Source: Actinomycetota bacterium (GTDB taxonomy: Bacteria > Actinomycetota > Acidimicrobiia > Spongiisociales > UBA5794). Taken from it: DNA of 42,624 nt. Both the position numbers and the translations under genes were made by a program. Shown piece by piece: positions 8,915-17,305 of this stretch. The notes under the pieces were generated by a model, which saw only the letters and a program-made list of their open reading frames with translations, had not been told where the DNA came from and made no database searches. Within the stretch, counting starts at the first letter, position 1. Each line of letters opens with the position of its first letter. The stretch is taken from assembly GCA_030123765.1 (NCBI GenBank), contig JASJXX010000011.1, positions 1 to 42,624 on the forward strand, written 5' to 3'.

Positions 8915-9860
8915 AGTGGACCCACCGTTTCTGGAAGCGTGTCTGGAGGACTGTGACGCTGAAGATGAATGCGAACAGCACCCATGACATTGCCGCTGCA
9001 TACCCCATGCGTCCGAAGCTGAATGCGTTCTTCACTATTCGCTCGACAACGACTGTTGTGGATCCGAGTGGGCCGCCTTCTGTGAGGATCCAGACCTGCT
9101 CGAAGACCTGGAACGAGTTGATCATGAGAATGATCAACACCAACAAGACGACCGGTGTGAGCAGTGGGAAGGTGACGCGCCAGAACGCCTGCCAGGGGTT
9201 GGCGCCATCAACGAACGCCGCTTCGCGATGTTCCGCCGGTATTGCAGCCAGCCCGGCGAGGAACAGGATCATGACGAATCCCGCGTCCTTCCATACGCTC
9301 ACACCGATAACTGACGCCATTGCCCAGCCACGTTCAAACAGCCATGCCGGCCCCTCGACGCCGACGAGGCTGAGCACCCAGTTAACGACGCCGAATCGCG
9401 AGTTGAGCATCCATTTCCACATCAGCGCCACCGCGACCCATGCTGCAACGACGGGCATGAAGAACACCACCCGCGATACTCCGGAGAGTCTGCTGCGCCG
9501 ATTCAGCAGAAGCGCCAGCACCAGGCCGATCACCATGACCGATGGTACGTACCCGGCAATGAATGTCAGTGTGTGGACGAGAGCCGCACGAAAACCGTCG
9601 TCGCCTGCTAGTTCAATGAAGTTCCCGAGTCCGACGTATTCCGGTGAGGTGAGCAGATCCCACCGATAGAAGCTAAGCACGGCAGCCGCAGCGATCGGCG
9701 CTACCGTGAACACCAACAACATGGTCAGACTCGGCGCAACAAATACGATCCACCATCGCCGGTCTGAACCGAGCCAGATCATGTTCGACCATATCCCGGG
9801 TCGCGACCGAGTCGAGGCAGTGTTGTAGCGAGGCCCGGGTGGCGTGTCATCCGGTTCCAC
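8904..9860 (-). CDS. Carbohydrate ABC transporter permease, MalF type
   Basis: A 318-residue CUT1-family permease with six predicted helices starting near residue 37 (WWIVFVAPSL) and an EAA loop (HREAAFVDGANPWQAFW). It forms the membrane channel with the MalG-type subunit encoded next. The GTG start overlaps the ROK regulator gene by 14 bases, and the 3' end overlaps the MalG gene by 11 bases, so translation is probably coupled through the three genes. The large MalF periplasmic loop of enterobacteria is absent, as in most Gram-positive homologues. Confidence 0.93.
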   Translation of the reverse strand: MEPDDTPPGPRYNTASTRSRPGIWSNMIWLGSDRRWWIVFVAPSLTMLLVFTVAPIAAAAVLSFYRWDLLTSPEYVGLGNFIELAGDDGFRAALVHTLTFIAGYVPSVMVIGLVLALLLNRRSRLSGVSRVVFFMPVVAAWVAVALMWKWMLNSRFGVVNWVLSLVGVEGPAWLFERGWAMASVIGVSVWKDAGFVMILFLAGLAAIPAEHREAAFVDGANPWQAFWRVTFPLLTPVVLLVLIILMINSFQVFEQVWILTEGGPLGSTTVVVERIVKNAFSFGRMGYAAAMSWVLFAFIFSVTVLQTRFQKRWVHYGA

Positions 9861-11109
9861 CGAGGGGGATAGCCGATGGGCGACCGCGGTGGAGTGGGGA
9901 TCTGAAGAACTCGCTCAACACAACGCACGCCGCGCCTCGTGCCCACATCATGTCGCCGGAGGACTCCACGACAAGCTTTGTGTCTGTGCCGAGGGAGTCG
10001 AACTGTCCCTCACTCAGCGCTTCACGCATTGAGTCGAAACGGAGATCACCGGCTTCGACCCCCTCACCGGCGACAATGATCAACTCCGGATTGAGAAGAT
10101 TGACGATCATCGCCAAACCGACACCGAGCCATCGACCCGATTCGGCTATGAGGGAGCAGGCGAGGTCGTCACCCTGTTCTGCCGCGGCGACGAGCATCTT
10201 GACGGTGATGTCATCAGAGTCGGTTAGCACAGTGGGCTTACCATCGGCGATCGCGTCTCGTGCGGCCTGGATGAGCGCTCGGTCGCTGGCCATCATCTCC
10301 AAACACCCCCGCCTGCCACAGCCACACTTCGGACCGTCCGGAACCACGGTGACATGACCGAGTTCTCCTACACCGCCTTGGTGACCGGCGTAGAAGCGGC
10401 CGTTGAGAACGAAACCCACGCCGATCCCGCGCCCAACAGTGACGACCACGAAGTGTTCATAGCCGCGGCCGTGGCCGAACCACTGCTCGGCGATCGTGAG
10501 GGAGTTGACATCGTTCTCCAGGTATACGTCGAGACCGAGAGCCGACGTGAGCGGTGCAGCCAGGTTGACATCGCGCCAGCCGAAGAAGGGTGAGTAGCGG
10601 CAGACACCGGCGTTGCTGTCGATGAACCCAGCCAGTCCCAAACCGACACCAAGGAGATCAGATCGGTTGATTCCAGCATCCCGGATGACTTCCTCAACGA
10701 GCATCGCCACCTTCTCGACGATCGCTGTAGGAGTCGTGTCGAGCGTTCCGCTGCGGTGCACCTGCTCGCCCAGATCCTTGAACACCCTCTGAGCAACGAC
10801 TTCAGCGTCGAGATCGGTGACAACAGCCACGAGCGAGTCCGGCATCACTTTGACGCCGACAACGAACCGGGCGTTGCTGTTCAAACTCAGCATCACCGGC
10901 GGCCTGCCCCGAGTTGTCTCCCCAACTCCGGACTCGCGGATGAGCCCTTCGGCTATGAGTTCGGATGTGAGGTTCGACACCGTCGCAGCGCTCAACCCCG
11001 ATTCGGCGGCAATCTCCGCCCGCGAGATCGGCCCTGCCTTGATCAGGTTCAGAATCAACTTGCTGTTGATCTGCTTGCCAAGCTGTCGAGATGCCCTTCT
11101 TTCATTCAT
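9847..11109 (-). CDS. ROK-family transcriptional regulator of the sugar operon
   Basis: This 420-residue protein has an N-terminal winged helix (about 15-65; SRAEIAAESGLSAATVSNL) followed by a ROK sugar-kinase-like domain. The ROK zinc site is intact: H252 in ELGHVTVVP and CGCGRRGC with C262, C264 and C269. ENDVN (198-202) is the usual sugar-site motif. ROK repressors bind operator palindromes and leave DNA when a sugar or sugar phosphate binds. It is the first gene of the operon. Its promoter places the transcription start at or just before the ATG, and a TTTCAT/ATGAAA palindrome covers that point, so autorepression and control of the whole operon are likely. The only AGGAGG-like sequence is 17 bases upstream, too far to be a normal ribosome site. 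Confidence 0.92.
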   Translation of the reverse strand: MNERRASRQLGKQINSKLILNLIKAGPISRAEIAAESGLSAATVSNLTSELIAEGLIRESGVGETTRGRPPVMLSLNSNARFVVGVKVMPDSLVAVVTDLDAEVVAQRVFKDLGEQVHRSGTLDTTPTAIVEKVAMLVEEVIRDAGINRSDLLGVGLGLAGFIDSNAGVCRYSPFFGWRDVNLAAPLTSALGLDVYLENDVNSLTIAEQWFGHGRGYEHFVVVTVGRGIGVGFVLNGRFYAGHQGGVGELGHVTVVPDGPKCGCGRRGCLEMMASDRALIQAARDAIADGKPTVLTDSDDITVKMLVAAAEQGDDLACSLIAESGRWLGVGLAMIVNLLNPELIIVAGEGVEAGDLRFDSMREALSEGQFDSLGTDTKLVVESSGDMMWARGAACVVLSEFFRSPLHRGRPSAIPLGGTG

Positions 11110-11118
11110 TGTATGAAA
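11100..11118. promoter_or_regulatory. Candidate ROK operator
   Basis: TTTCAT (11100-11105) and ATGAAA (11113-11118) form an inverted repeat with a seven-base spacer. It overlaps the start codon and touches the -10 box of the operon promoter. Known ROK operators are A/T-rich palindromes of similar size, so a bound repressor here would block RNA polymerase. Assignment to this ROK protein is inference from position. Confidence 0.5.
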
Positions 11119-11147
11119 TAATATGCCCTCCCTTGTTGAAATGTCAA
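11118..11147 (-). promoter_or_regulatory. Sigma70-type promoter of the sugar operon
   Basis: On the minus strand a perfect -35 box TTGACA (11147-11142) is followed by 18 bases and the -10 box TATTAT (11123-11118). The predicted transcription start (about 11109-11111) coincides with the ROK start codon, implying a leaderless or nearly leaderless mRNA. The rest of the intergenic stretch to 11363 shows no gene. Confidence 0.7.
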
Positions 11148-11363
11148 ACAGACCGAGTAGGCAGGCTGCTCTCCCGTGCGGAATGGATCTCGTGGACCGG
11201 TGCTGCTACGCATGGGCCTTGGGGCAGCACCGAGGAAGCATTGCGGAGACGGTGCGGTCGTGCTGGAGTACTTGTGTAGGAATTTCGCCACAGGAGTGGC
11301 TGCGTGTGCTTCGTTTGGAACGTCGCCGAAGCGCGGTGTGCGGGGAGCGTCAGTGGCTCGGGC

Positions 11364-12086
11364 CTACGGGCGCTGTGCCGCTTGCACGGCCTCGGCCACA
11401 CCGCTCGTCCACGGCTCGCCATGACCTGGGAGCACGAGGTCGGCATCGACTGTCCTGAGGGCTGTCATGGATTCCTGCGCCTGCTGTTGGTCCCAGTTGA
11501 AGTGATGCGGTAGTAGACCCGGTGTGGTGTCACCAGTCAGAACGTTGAGTGTCACCAGGGCATCGCCGCTGAACAGCACCTTCGACTGCTCCAAGAACAG
11601 ACAGCTGCTCCCCGGCGTGTGTCCTGGTGTATGCATCACAACTGGTTTGCCGGGCAGATCGAGAGTCTCGCCGTCTCTCATCTCTGACACCTCTCTGATC
11701 TCAGGGACATTGAAGACACCCCCACGGATCATTGATGCCAGAAATTTCATCGTGTGGAGCTTCCACAACGGCAACTTCAACGGGTTCGCCCGCGGCCCTT
11801 CCTCCTCGCCCGTCGCGGCTTTTGCGTCAAGTCCATGAACGTGAACGGTGGCGCCTGCTTCCTGGCGGGTGCGCTCGGCGAACCCCACATGGTCGGGGTG
11901 GGCATGGGTGAGCAACACGGCTTCGATGTCGTTGAGTGACATGCCGAGCGCACTGACCTGGGAGACCAGCTGATCCCACTGTTTGGGGAGACCGGCGTCG
12001 ATCACCGTGAGTCTCCCGCCCTCCTCGATCATGAACCAGTTGACCATTCGGCTGCCGAGTCGGTGAATGCCTGGGGCTATCTCCAT
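11364..12086 (-). CDS. MBL-fold metallo-hydrolase
   Basis: A 240-residue metallo-beta-lactamase-fold hydrolase of the glyoxalase-II-like type. The two-metal site is complete: HAHPDH (61-66), H156 in HTPGHTPGS, D175 in LFSGDA, and a final His in LPGHGEPW. ATG 12086 is chosen because AAGGAG lies eight bases upstream and MEIAPGIHRLGS is the usual family start. There is no signal peptide. It follows the SRPBCC gene by 103 bases on the same strand and may be cotranscribed. The substrate is unknown; thioesters, lactones and similar esters are typical for the fold. Confidence 0.88.
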   Translation of the reverse strand: MEIAPGIHRLGSRMVNWFMIEEGGRLTVIDAGLPKQWDQLVSQVSALGMSLNDIEAVLLTHAHPDHVGFAERTRQEAGATVHVHGLDAKAATGEEEGPRANPLKLPLWKLHTMKFLASMIRGGVFNVPEIREVSEMRDGETLDLPGKPVVMHTPGHTPGSSCLFLEQSKVLFSGDALVTLNVLTGDTTPGLLPHHFNWDQQQAQESMTALRTVDADLVLPGHGEPWTSGVAEAVQAAQRP

Positions 12087-12189
12087 CGTCCTGTCTCCTT
12101 CGGGGCTTCTAGGGGTGGATTGGGATTGCTGTCCTAACACGTCGTGGATCGGCCGCGTGAGCGGGGTACTGGCGTCGAGCCATGGTACG

Positions 12190-12645
12190 TCAGTCGGGGA
12201 TGCCCATGGCGAAGATCTGTTCGAGGTTGCCCATGGTCGCCTTGAAGTCCCGCTCTATGGCGCGGGGAATGACGGTGCGGTCGATGATCTTGCCGAAGAA
12301 ATTGGTGGGTTCGTCAGTCTCATAGACCGTACGCAGACTCGTCGAGGTCTCACCCGCATCCGATAAGAACCACTCCTCGGCGACGGTACCGACCGGCGTT
12401 GTGGCGTGGAGTTTCACATACTGGGCGGGCTGGATCTCATCGAGTTCTACCTGTGCTTCGATCCGTCGTCCAAGCAAGCGGTAGCCTACGGCTATCCGGT
12501 CACCAGGCTGCGTCCACGTGGTGTGCTCTGAGCGGCTGATGTCGATGATGCCAGCCATCCAGTAGATCCAGGTGTCGGGGTCAACGAGGTAGCCATAGAC
12601 GGCTCTTCGTGGTGCTGGGATGCGCTGGGTCGCTTCGATTCGCAT
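12190..12645 (-). CDS. SRPBCC (START-like) family protein
   Basis: A 151-residue protein starting MRIEATQRIPAPRRAVYGYL, the pattern of the SRPBCC/polyketide-cyclase-like fold, where an N-terminal strand and helix are followed by a curved sheet with a hydrophobic cavity (WIYWMAGIIDI, TWTQPGDRIAVGYRLLGRRI). These proteins bind lipids or other hydrophobic ligands. ATG 12645 is chosen because AAAGGA lies about ten bases upstream and because longer starts run back into the divergent LuxR gene. It is transcribed away from the LuxR regulator and toward the MBL hydrolase. Ligand unknown. Confidence 0.82.
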   Translation of the reverse strand: MRIEATQRIPAPRRAVYGYLVDPDTWIYWMAGIIDISRSEHTTWTQPGDRIAVGYRLLGRRIEAQVELDEIQPAQYVKLHATTPVGTVAEEWFLSDAGETSTSLRTVYETDEPTNFFGKIIDRTVIPRAIERDFKATMGNLEQIFAMGIPD

Positions 12646-12802
12646 GTCGGGTGGTCCTTTTCGTAACGCCGTAGGGGGCTGCTTGGAATCATCGTGCCTC
12701 GATATCGTTCTGCTGTCCTGAGTAACGGGTTGCTCATTGTGGGGTGGAGGGTTACTCAGAGAAATGGGGCGTATGTATCTGGCGTCGGATGGCGGACACG
12801 CA

Positions 12803-12808
12803 TACGAT
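12803..12808 (+). promoter_or_regulatory. -10 box of a likely leaderless promoter
   Basis: TACGAT is followed by exactly six bases and the ATG at 12815. It decides the start of the LuxR gene, since no Shine-Dalgarno sequence precedes that ATG and protein alignment also favours it. Confidence 0.5.
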
Positions 12809-12814
12809 TCGGAC

Positions 12815-15460
12815 ATGGCGTGGCCTCTAGTTGGGCGCGTATCGGTACTGCGCGACCTCAGTCGAGTTCTTGGCGAGTCGCTACCAGCTGGCGTTGCGAT
12901 CGTCGGTGACGCTGGGGTGGGTAAGACGCGCTTGTTGGCTGAGTTTGCTGACAACGCTGCTTCTGAGGGGTGGGCCGTGGAGTGGGTGACGGGTGCGGTG
13001 TCTGCAGCGTCGGTGCCTATGGGTGCCCTCTCCTGGCTGGTCCCTGAGGAATTGCCGCCAACGCTCGATCCGGTTCAGTTCATGGCGGTGATGCGCCGGG
13101 CGCTGCTGGCTCGCCATGAAGGGCGGCGTCTGCTGTTAGCGGTAGATGATGCCCCCCGCCTCGATGTTGCGTCTGCGAGTTTCGTGGCTCAGCTGGCGGT
13201 GATGGGGTACTGCCTGGTGGCGTGTACCGCGCGCTCGAGGGAGTCACTGCCTTCTCCGATCGAGGCGCTGGTCAAAGACGAGTTCATGAAGCGGGTCGAG
13301 TTGGGGCCGCTAGCCGACTCCGACGTTGAGACACTGATCCGGACACATCTTGTCGGGCAGATCGATCCAGCGACGATCGCCCGGGTTGTACATCTCGTTG
13401 AAGGCAACCCGCTGTACCTGCGGGAGCTGCTTGCTGACGGCGTTGACTCGGGGAGTCTGGAGATAGTGGAGGGGCGGTGGATGTTCGACGAGCCGTTCGG
13501 GGCTTCGACTGGTCTGAGGAGATTGGTGGCTGGCCGTATGGGCAACCTATCGGAGTCACAGCGCACTGGCTTGGAGGCTCTGGCTGTTGCCGAGCCGTTG
13601 GAGCTCGCGATCGCGCAAGGGTTCTTTGAGGACGATTCGCTTGAAGAACTCGAGCGGCGTGAAGTCGTCCGAATCCAGACCCAGGGTCGGCGGCATGTTG
13701 CGGAGTTCGTCCATCCCCTCTTCGGTGAGACGATCGGAGCCGAGACGCCGGTTACCCGGCGTCGCAGCATCGCCGCCGAACTGATCCGAACTGCGGTCAC
13801 GGTGGGTGCGAGACGGCGAGAGGACACGCTGCGGCTAGCCACATGGCATCTCATGAGCGGGGAACCGGTGGATGAGGCGACGCTCCTCGCAGCTGCACAG
13901 TTCGCCAACATGGCGTCGGATCACCTTCTTGCTGAGCGGATCGCCCGGTCAGTCTTTGATGGCAAGGGTGGCTTTCCTGCCGGTCTTGAACTCGGGGAGG
14001 CGGTCGCTCGACAGGGTCGGGCAGAAGAAGCCGAACGTCTCTACGTTCAACTCGGAGCACTGGCTCACAGCGACGAGCAGCGAGCGGCACTCGTACTGCG
14101 GCGGGCCGACAACAAGTTCTTTCGCGCTGCGGATCCCGTTGCGGCGACCCGGCTTCTCGAAGAGGCGAGATCCAGCATGACCGACGCCGCGTGCCGATTG
14201 ATGCTTGACAGCCAACTCATTCTCATGGTCGCCTTCCAACCGGATCCGAAGGCCGCGTTCGTAAAGGCGGTTGAACTGATCGAGCAACCGGACGTTCCTG
14301 AAGAGGCCGTGCTTGCCGTGACGACCGTTCTGGGGTTGGTGGCTCTGTGGTTGTGTGACTTTCCAACTGTGCATCGAACGACCGAACATGGTCTCGAACT
14401 CGTCGAAACCGCCGGTCACGCAGTACCGGACGCTACGGCTCGGCTGCTCAACAACCGGTTCATCTGCCAGACGTTCGACGGGCGAGTCGAAGAGGCCGCG
14501 CGAGGATTGCACGACGGTTACCGGCAGGCAACCACCCCGCCAATCGAGGACTACTCCAGTATTTGGGCAGCGAACCTGGCGTCAGCGCTCGCTGTTCGCG
14601 GAGACGTCCGCGACGCCGTCAAGGTTGGGCGCGACGCCGTGCGGTTGGGGGATCAATGCTTCGCTGCTGGCAACCATGCTGGTCTGGCTGGCGGCCTTGC
14701 GGTAGTTGCCGGCCAGGCCCGAGACGAGGCGAACGTGGCATTTGCCCTGGCGACGCTCGAGACGGTTCCGAAGATGATGCCACCCGTGGAATTCTGGACG
14801 CCACGCGCTCAGGCATGGCAGCATGCCCTCGCGGGCGAGATCGAACAGGCCACCGAACTCGCGACGAGAGCGAGCGACGCCGCCTTCGACGACGATATGC
14901 CACTGTGCACTGCTTGGGCACTGTACGACACGGTCCTGTTCGGACAGCCTTCTCAGCGCGCTGCCACCGACCTGGAGGCAATTGCTGCGGGAACCACCGC
15001 AGTCACCATCAGGGCGTACGCCGAGCACGCTTCGGCTCTCGCGGACGGTGATCCTCAGTCCATCGAGGAGCTGGCCGCCGGATTCGAGAGTCGCGGCGAA
15101 CTCCTCTACGCCGTGACAGCCTATCTCCAAGCGGCCGGGCTGTTCCGCGAGCAGAACAAAGATCACGCCGCAGCCCGGGCCATGACCAGAGCCCGACGAC
15201 TCGACACTCAACTACCCCCTGAGGTGTTCATGGAGGGACCCCCAGGTCTGACCCAACGCGAAACCGAAGTCGCCACTTTCGCCGCTCAAGGACTCACCAG
15301 CCGACAGATCGCCGACCGGCTCTACGTGTCGGTCCGAACGGTCAACAACCACCTCGCCGCCGCCTACACCAATCTCGGAATCCACAGCCGAGACGAACTC
15401 GCCGAAATTCTTGGAGGTGTCCCGATGCGTTCTCTGTCGGGTGTGGGGGAGCGAGGGTGA
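12815..15460 (+). CDS. LuxR-family regulator of the LAL type (AAA ATPase + HTH)
   Basis: This 881-residue protein starts MAWPLVGRVSVL, the usual beginning of the ATPase domain. Walker A is GDAGVGKT (31-38) and Walker B is LLLAVDD (106-112). A long helical middle resembles TPR-like repeats, and the C-terminus (about 817-875) is a LuxR helix-turn-helix (LTQRETEVATFAAQGL, then RQIADRLYVSVRTVNNHL). LAL regulators are MalT-like activators that bind an inducer and ATP. Upstream starts at 12764 or the TTG at 12737 are possible, but the leaderless -10 box favours 12815. It is divergent from the SRPBCC/MBL pair, its most likely nearby target, or it may act on the membrane genes downstream. Confidence 0.9.
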   Translation: MAWPLVGRVSVLRDLSRVLGESLPAGVAIVGDAGVGKTRLLAEFADNAASEGWAVEWVTGAVSAASVPMGALSWLVPEELPPTLDPVQFMAVMRRALLARHEGRRLLLAVDDAPRLDVASASFVAQLAVMGYCLVACTARSRESLPSPIEALVKDEFMKRVELGPLADSDVETLIRTHLVGQIDPATIARVVHLVEGNPLYLRELLADGVDSGSLEIVEGRWMFDEPFGASTGLRRLVAGRMGNLSESQRTGLEALAVAEPLELAIAQGFFEDDSLEELERREVVRIQTQGRRHVAEFVHPLFGETIGAETPVTRRRSIAAELIRTAVTVGARRREDTLRLATWHLMSGEPVDEATLLAAAQFANMASDHLLAERIARSVFDGKGGFPAGLELGEAVARQGRAEEAERLYVQLGALAHSDEQRAALVLRRADNKFFRAADPVAATRLLEEARSSMTDAACRLMLDSQLILMVAFQPDPKAAFVKAVELIEQPDVPEEAVLAVTTVLGLVALWLCDFPTVHRTTEHGLELVETAGHAVPDATARLLNNRFICQTFDGRVEEAARGLHDGYRQATTPPIEDYSSIWAANLASALAVRGDVRDAVKVGRDAVRLGDQCFAAGNHAGLAGGLAVVAGQARDEANVAFALATLETVPKMMPPVEFWTPRAQAWQHALAGEIEQATELATRASDAAFDDDMPLCTAWALYDTVLFGQPSQRAATDLEAIAAGTTAVTIRAYAEHASALADGDPQSIEELAAGFESRGELLYAVTAYLQAAGLFREQNKDHAAARAMTRARRLDTQLPPEVFMEGPPGLTQRETEVATFAAQGLTSRQIADRLYVSVRTVNNHLAAAYTNLGIHSRDELAEILGGVPMRSLSGVGERG

Positions 15461-15663
15461 TCGAGCGCACACTGAAGTCGCCTCGGGCCGTGAGCCAGCC
15501 GCATCACAAGGCCGAGGTGACCGACTCATTGACAGCTCATTGACGTCCGTTCAGTATCGCGGCTGGAGCCGTTGAGCGCTCGGACACACGGTGTACGAGA
15601 GAGGACAGTCAGCGTTCAGGCAGGCTGCGGGGAGAGACAGGGAGAGCTGAGAGGAGAATTCAT

Positions 15664-16044
15664 ATGGAGAGGCTTGTTGTGGTTCTACGAATACAGGCCG
15701 TCGTGTTTTTGGCGTATGGCTTGTCGTTCATGCTGGTACCGGATTTCACGTTGGACACGATATTCGGTTGGGAGAATGCGGAGACGTTCTTCACCCGGAT
15801 GGCAGGGGTCACGTTCTTGGCGCTGGCATGGTTCGGTTGGCTCGTCGCGAGGCATCTTGAGTCTCGGCTCGATGAGGTGTGGCCGCTCGTACTGGTACCA
15901 GTCCTGCTACTGGTCGTGGTGATAGGTGAACGCGCCTCCGGTGCCTATGACGGATCTGAGCTCTTCTACTGGGTCTCGATCGTAGTGACGGCATTTTTCG
16001 CTGTCGCGGTTGGGGGTTCCAGACTTGCTGTGCGAAGAACGTGA
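15664..16044 (+). CDS. Small four-helix membrane protein, unknown
   Basis: A 126-residue integral membrane protein with four predicted helices (about 5-27, 42-62, 70-88, 98-120), joined by short polar loops such as GWENAETFF. The family is not recognised. AGGAGAATTCAT upstream of the ATG supplies a good ribosome binding site. It sits alone between the LuxR gene and the ceramidase gene; the 203-base gap before it contains a repeated CTCATTGAC with a TTGACA -35-like box at 15529-15534 but a weak -10. Confidence 0.55.
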   Translation: MERLVVVLRIQAVVFLAYGLSFMLVPDFTLDTIFGWENAETFFTRMAGVTFLALAWFGWLVARHLESRLDEVWPLVLVPVLLLVVVIGERASGAYDGSELFYWVSIVVTAFFAVAVGGSRLAVRRT

Positions 16045-16172
16045 TCTCGGGCTGCGGACAGCGCGTAGCGTGGGATTGGAGTGAGGTAGCCGTGATCTCG
16101 TAGAGATCCGAGCGTGTCCCGTTCGAAACCGACGGGGCGGTGAGCGGCATCGCGATCGGTGTCGGATCTGCG

Positions 16173-16178
16173 TAGCAT
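16173..16178 (+). promoter_or_regulatory. -10 box of a likely leaderless promoter
   Basis: TAGCAT is followed by exactly six bases and the ATG at 16185. There is no Shine-Dalgarno sequence. The same hexamer with the same spacing occurs before the gene at 39125. Confidence 0.55.
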
Positions 16179-16184
16179 CCGACG

Positions 16185-17180
16185 ATGCGTTCGCCGTACC
16201 GCCCGATCGTGTATGCCTTCAGCGCCCTTGCTGGTTTCACCGTCCTGTTTATCGCGGGGGGCATGGTCGGTTGGTGGATGCCCGCCGCGAACGAGCAGGC
16301 GATCGGTGAGGTGTCGCGCTGGTGCGAGCGGGTGAGCGGTGGCATCATGCGCGAGCCGGTGAACACCCTCGGCAACCTCGGATTCGTCGTGGCTGGATTG
16401 GCGATGCTCCTCGTGTTGGCCCGCGATGCGAGAGTCGGCAGGCCTCAGACGAACCGTTTCATCGGGAACCAGCCGCTCGCTCTCCTCTACGCGGGCGTCT
16501 CGCTCGCCCTGGGGCCGGCCTCAATGCTCATGCATGGAAGCCACACGTTCTTCGGAGCGTGGATTGACAACGTCTCGATGGTGGCGTACATCCTCATACT
16601 GTGGATGTACAACCTCACGGTCCTGGGACGGTGGAAGGATCGGACCTTCTTCGTCGTGTACGGCGGGGTGCTTGGAGCGTATGCGGGTGCCTACTGGGTA
16701 TTCGGATCGGGCCTCGGGATCGGGCTTGATCTCTTCGGTGTCTCGATTGCGTTGTGGATCATTGCAGAGGTGCTGTACCGGTTCTGGTCCCCCATGTTGC
16801 GACTGGCGTCGGGCCTGGTCGGTTTCGCGGTGGCGTCCGTCTTCGGAATCACCCCTTCAGTGATGCTGAACGACGCGGGCCAGTACTGGTGGGTCGTACT
16901 GTTCTGGCTGCCGGGGCTGTTCGCCACCCACGCGTCGGCATCCCGCAGAACGTACACGCCGTGGTATTGGGCGGGGATCGCATCCTTCCTCGTCGCGTAC
17001 GCGATATGGACCACCGGCACCAACGATCATCCCCTCTGCAACCCCGACTCACTCCTCCAAAGCCATGCAGCGTGGCACCTTCTCACAGCGTTCGCGACGT
17101 GGTGCTTCTTCATGTTCTTGCGATCCGAGAGCCGAACAGGTGTCGACGCGCGAGCCGGCTCCTCCAAGGGAGATTCCTGA
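16185..17180 (+). CDS. Alkaline-ceramidase-family membrane hydrolase (CREST superfamily)
   Basis: A 331-residue protein with about seven to eight membrane helices. It shows the zinc-site pattern of alkaline ceramidases: REPVNTLGNLGF (57-67), Ser113-x3-His117 in GPASMLMHGS, Asp128 in GAWIDNVSM, and His294-x3-His298 in SHAAWHLLTA. The spacing S-x3-H-x10-D and H-x3-H equals that of human ACER3 (S77, H81, D92, H217, H221), so a hydrolase acting on amide bonds of ceramides or related lipids is plausible. In bacteria the true substrate is usually unknown. It has its own leaderless promoter. The olefin genes, also lipid-related, begin 125 bases downstream. Confidence 0.85.
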   Translation: MRSPYRPIVYAFSALAGFTVLFIAGGMVGWWMPAANEQAIGEVSRWCERVSGGIMREPVNTLGNLGFVVAGLAMLLVLARDARVGRPQTNRFIGNQPLALLYAGVSLALGPASMLMHGSHTFFGAWIDNVSMVAYILILWMYNLTVLGRWKDRTFFVVYGGVLGAYAGAYWVFGSGLGIGLDLFGVSIALWIIAEVLYRFWSPMLRLASGLVGFAVASVFGITPSVMLNDAGQYWWVVLFWLPGLFATHASASRRTYTPWYWAGIASFLVAYAIWTTGTNDHPLCNPDSLLQSHAAWHLLTAFATWCFFMFLRSESRTGVDARAGSSKGDS

Positions 17181-17254
17181 CGAGGGACGCTGGCGTCAGC
17201 CAGCTCCTCTGTGGAGCCCCGCTGACGGGTCTTCTCGTGCCGCACGACTGATCG

Positions 17255-17274
17255 TATAGACTTGCACCTGCAAG
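17255..17274 (+). promoter_or_regulatory. -10 box and palindrome upstream of oleA
   Basis: TATAGA (17255-17260), a -10-like box, is followed directly by CTTGCACCTGCAAG (17261-17274), a perfect 6-2-6 palindrome covering the expected transcription start. The oleA ATG follows 31 bases later. A palindrome at +1 suits a repressor operator, but no -35 box is clear and no regulator gene is adjacent. Confidence 0.4.
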
Positions 17275-17305
17275 AATCCTTCAAGAAACCTACGAAAGAA
17301 CTTCG

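Noticed and set aside
12737-12814. Upstream TTG and ATG starts for the LuxR-type gene
   Set aside because: The added residues do not resemble the family and the -10 box six bases before ATG 12815 fits better, although ATG 12764 has a distant GGAGG.
15524-15544. Repeated CTCATTGAC as a regulatory direct repeat
   Set aside because: Only two short copies, one giving a TTGACA-like -35 with a poor -10; too weak to call.
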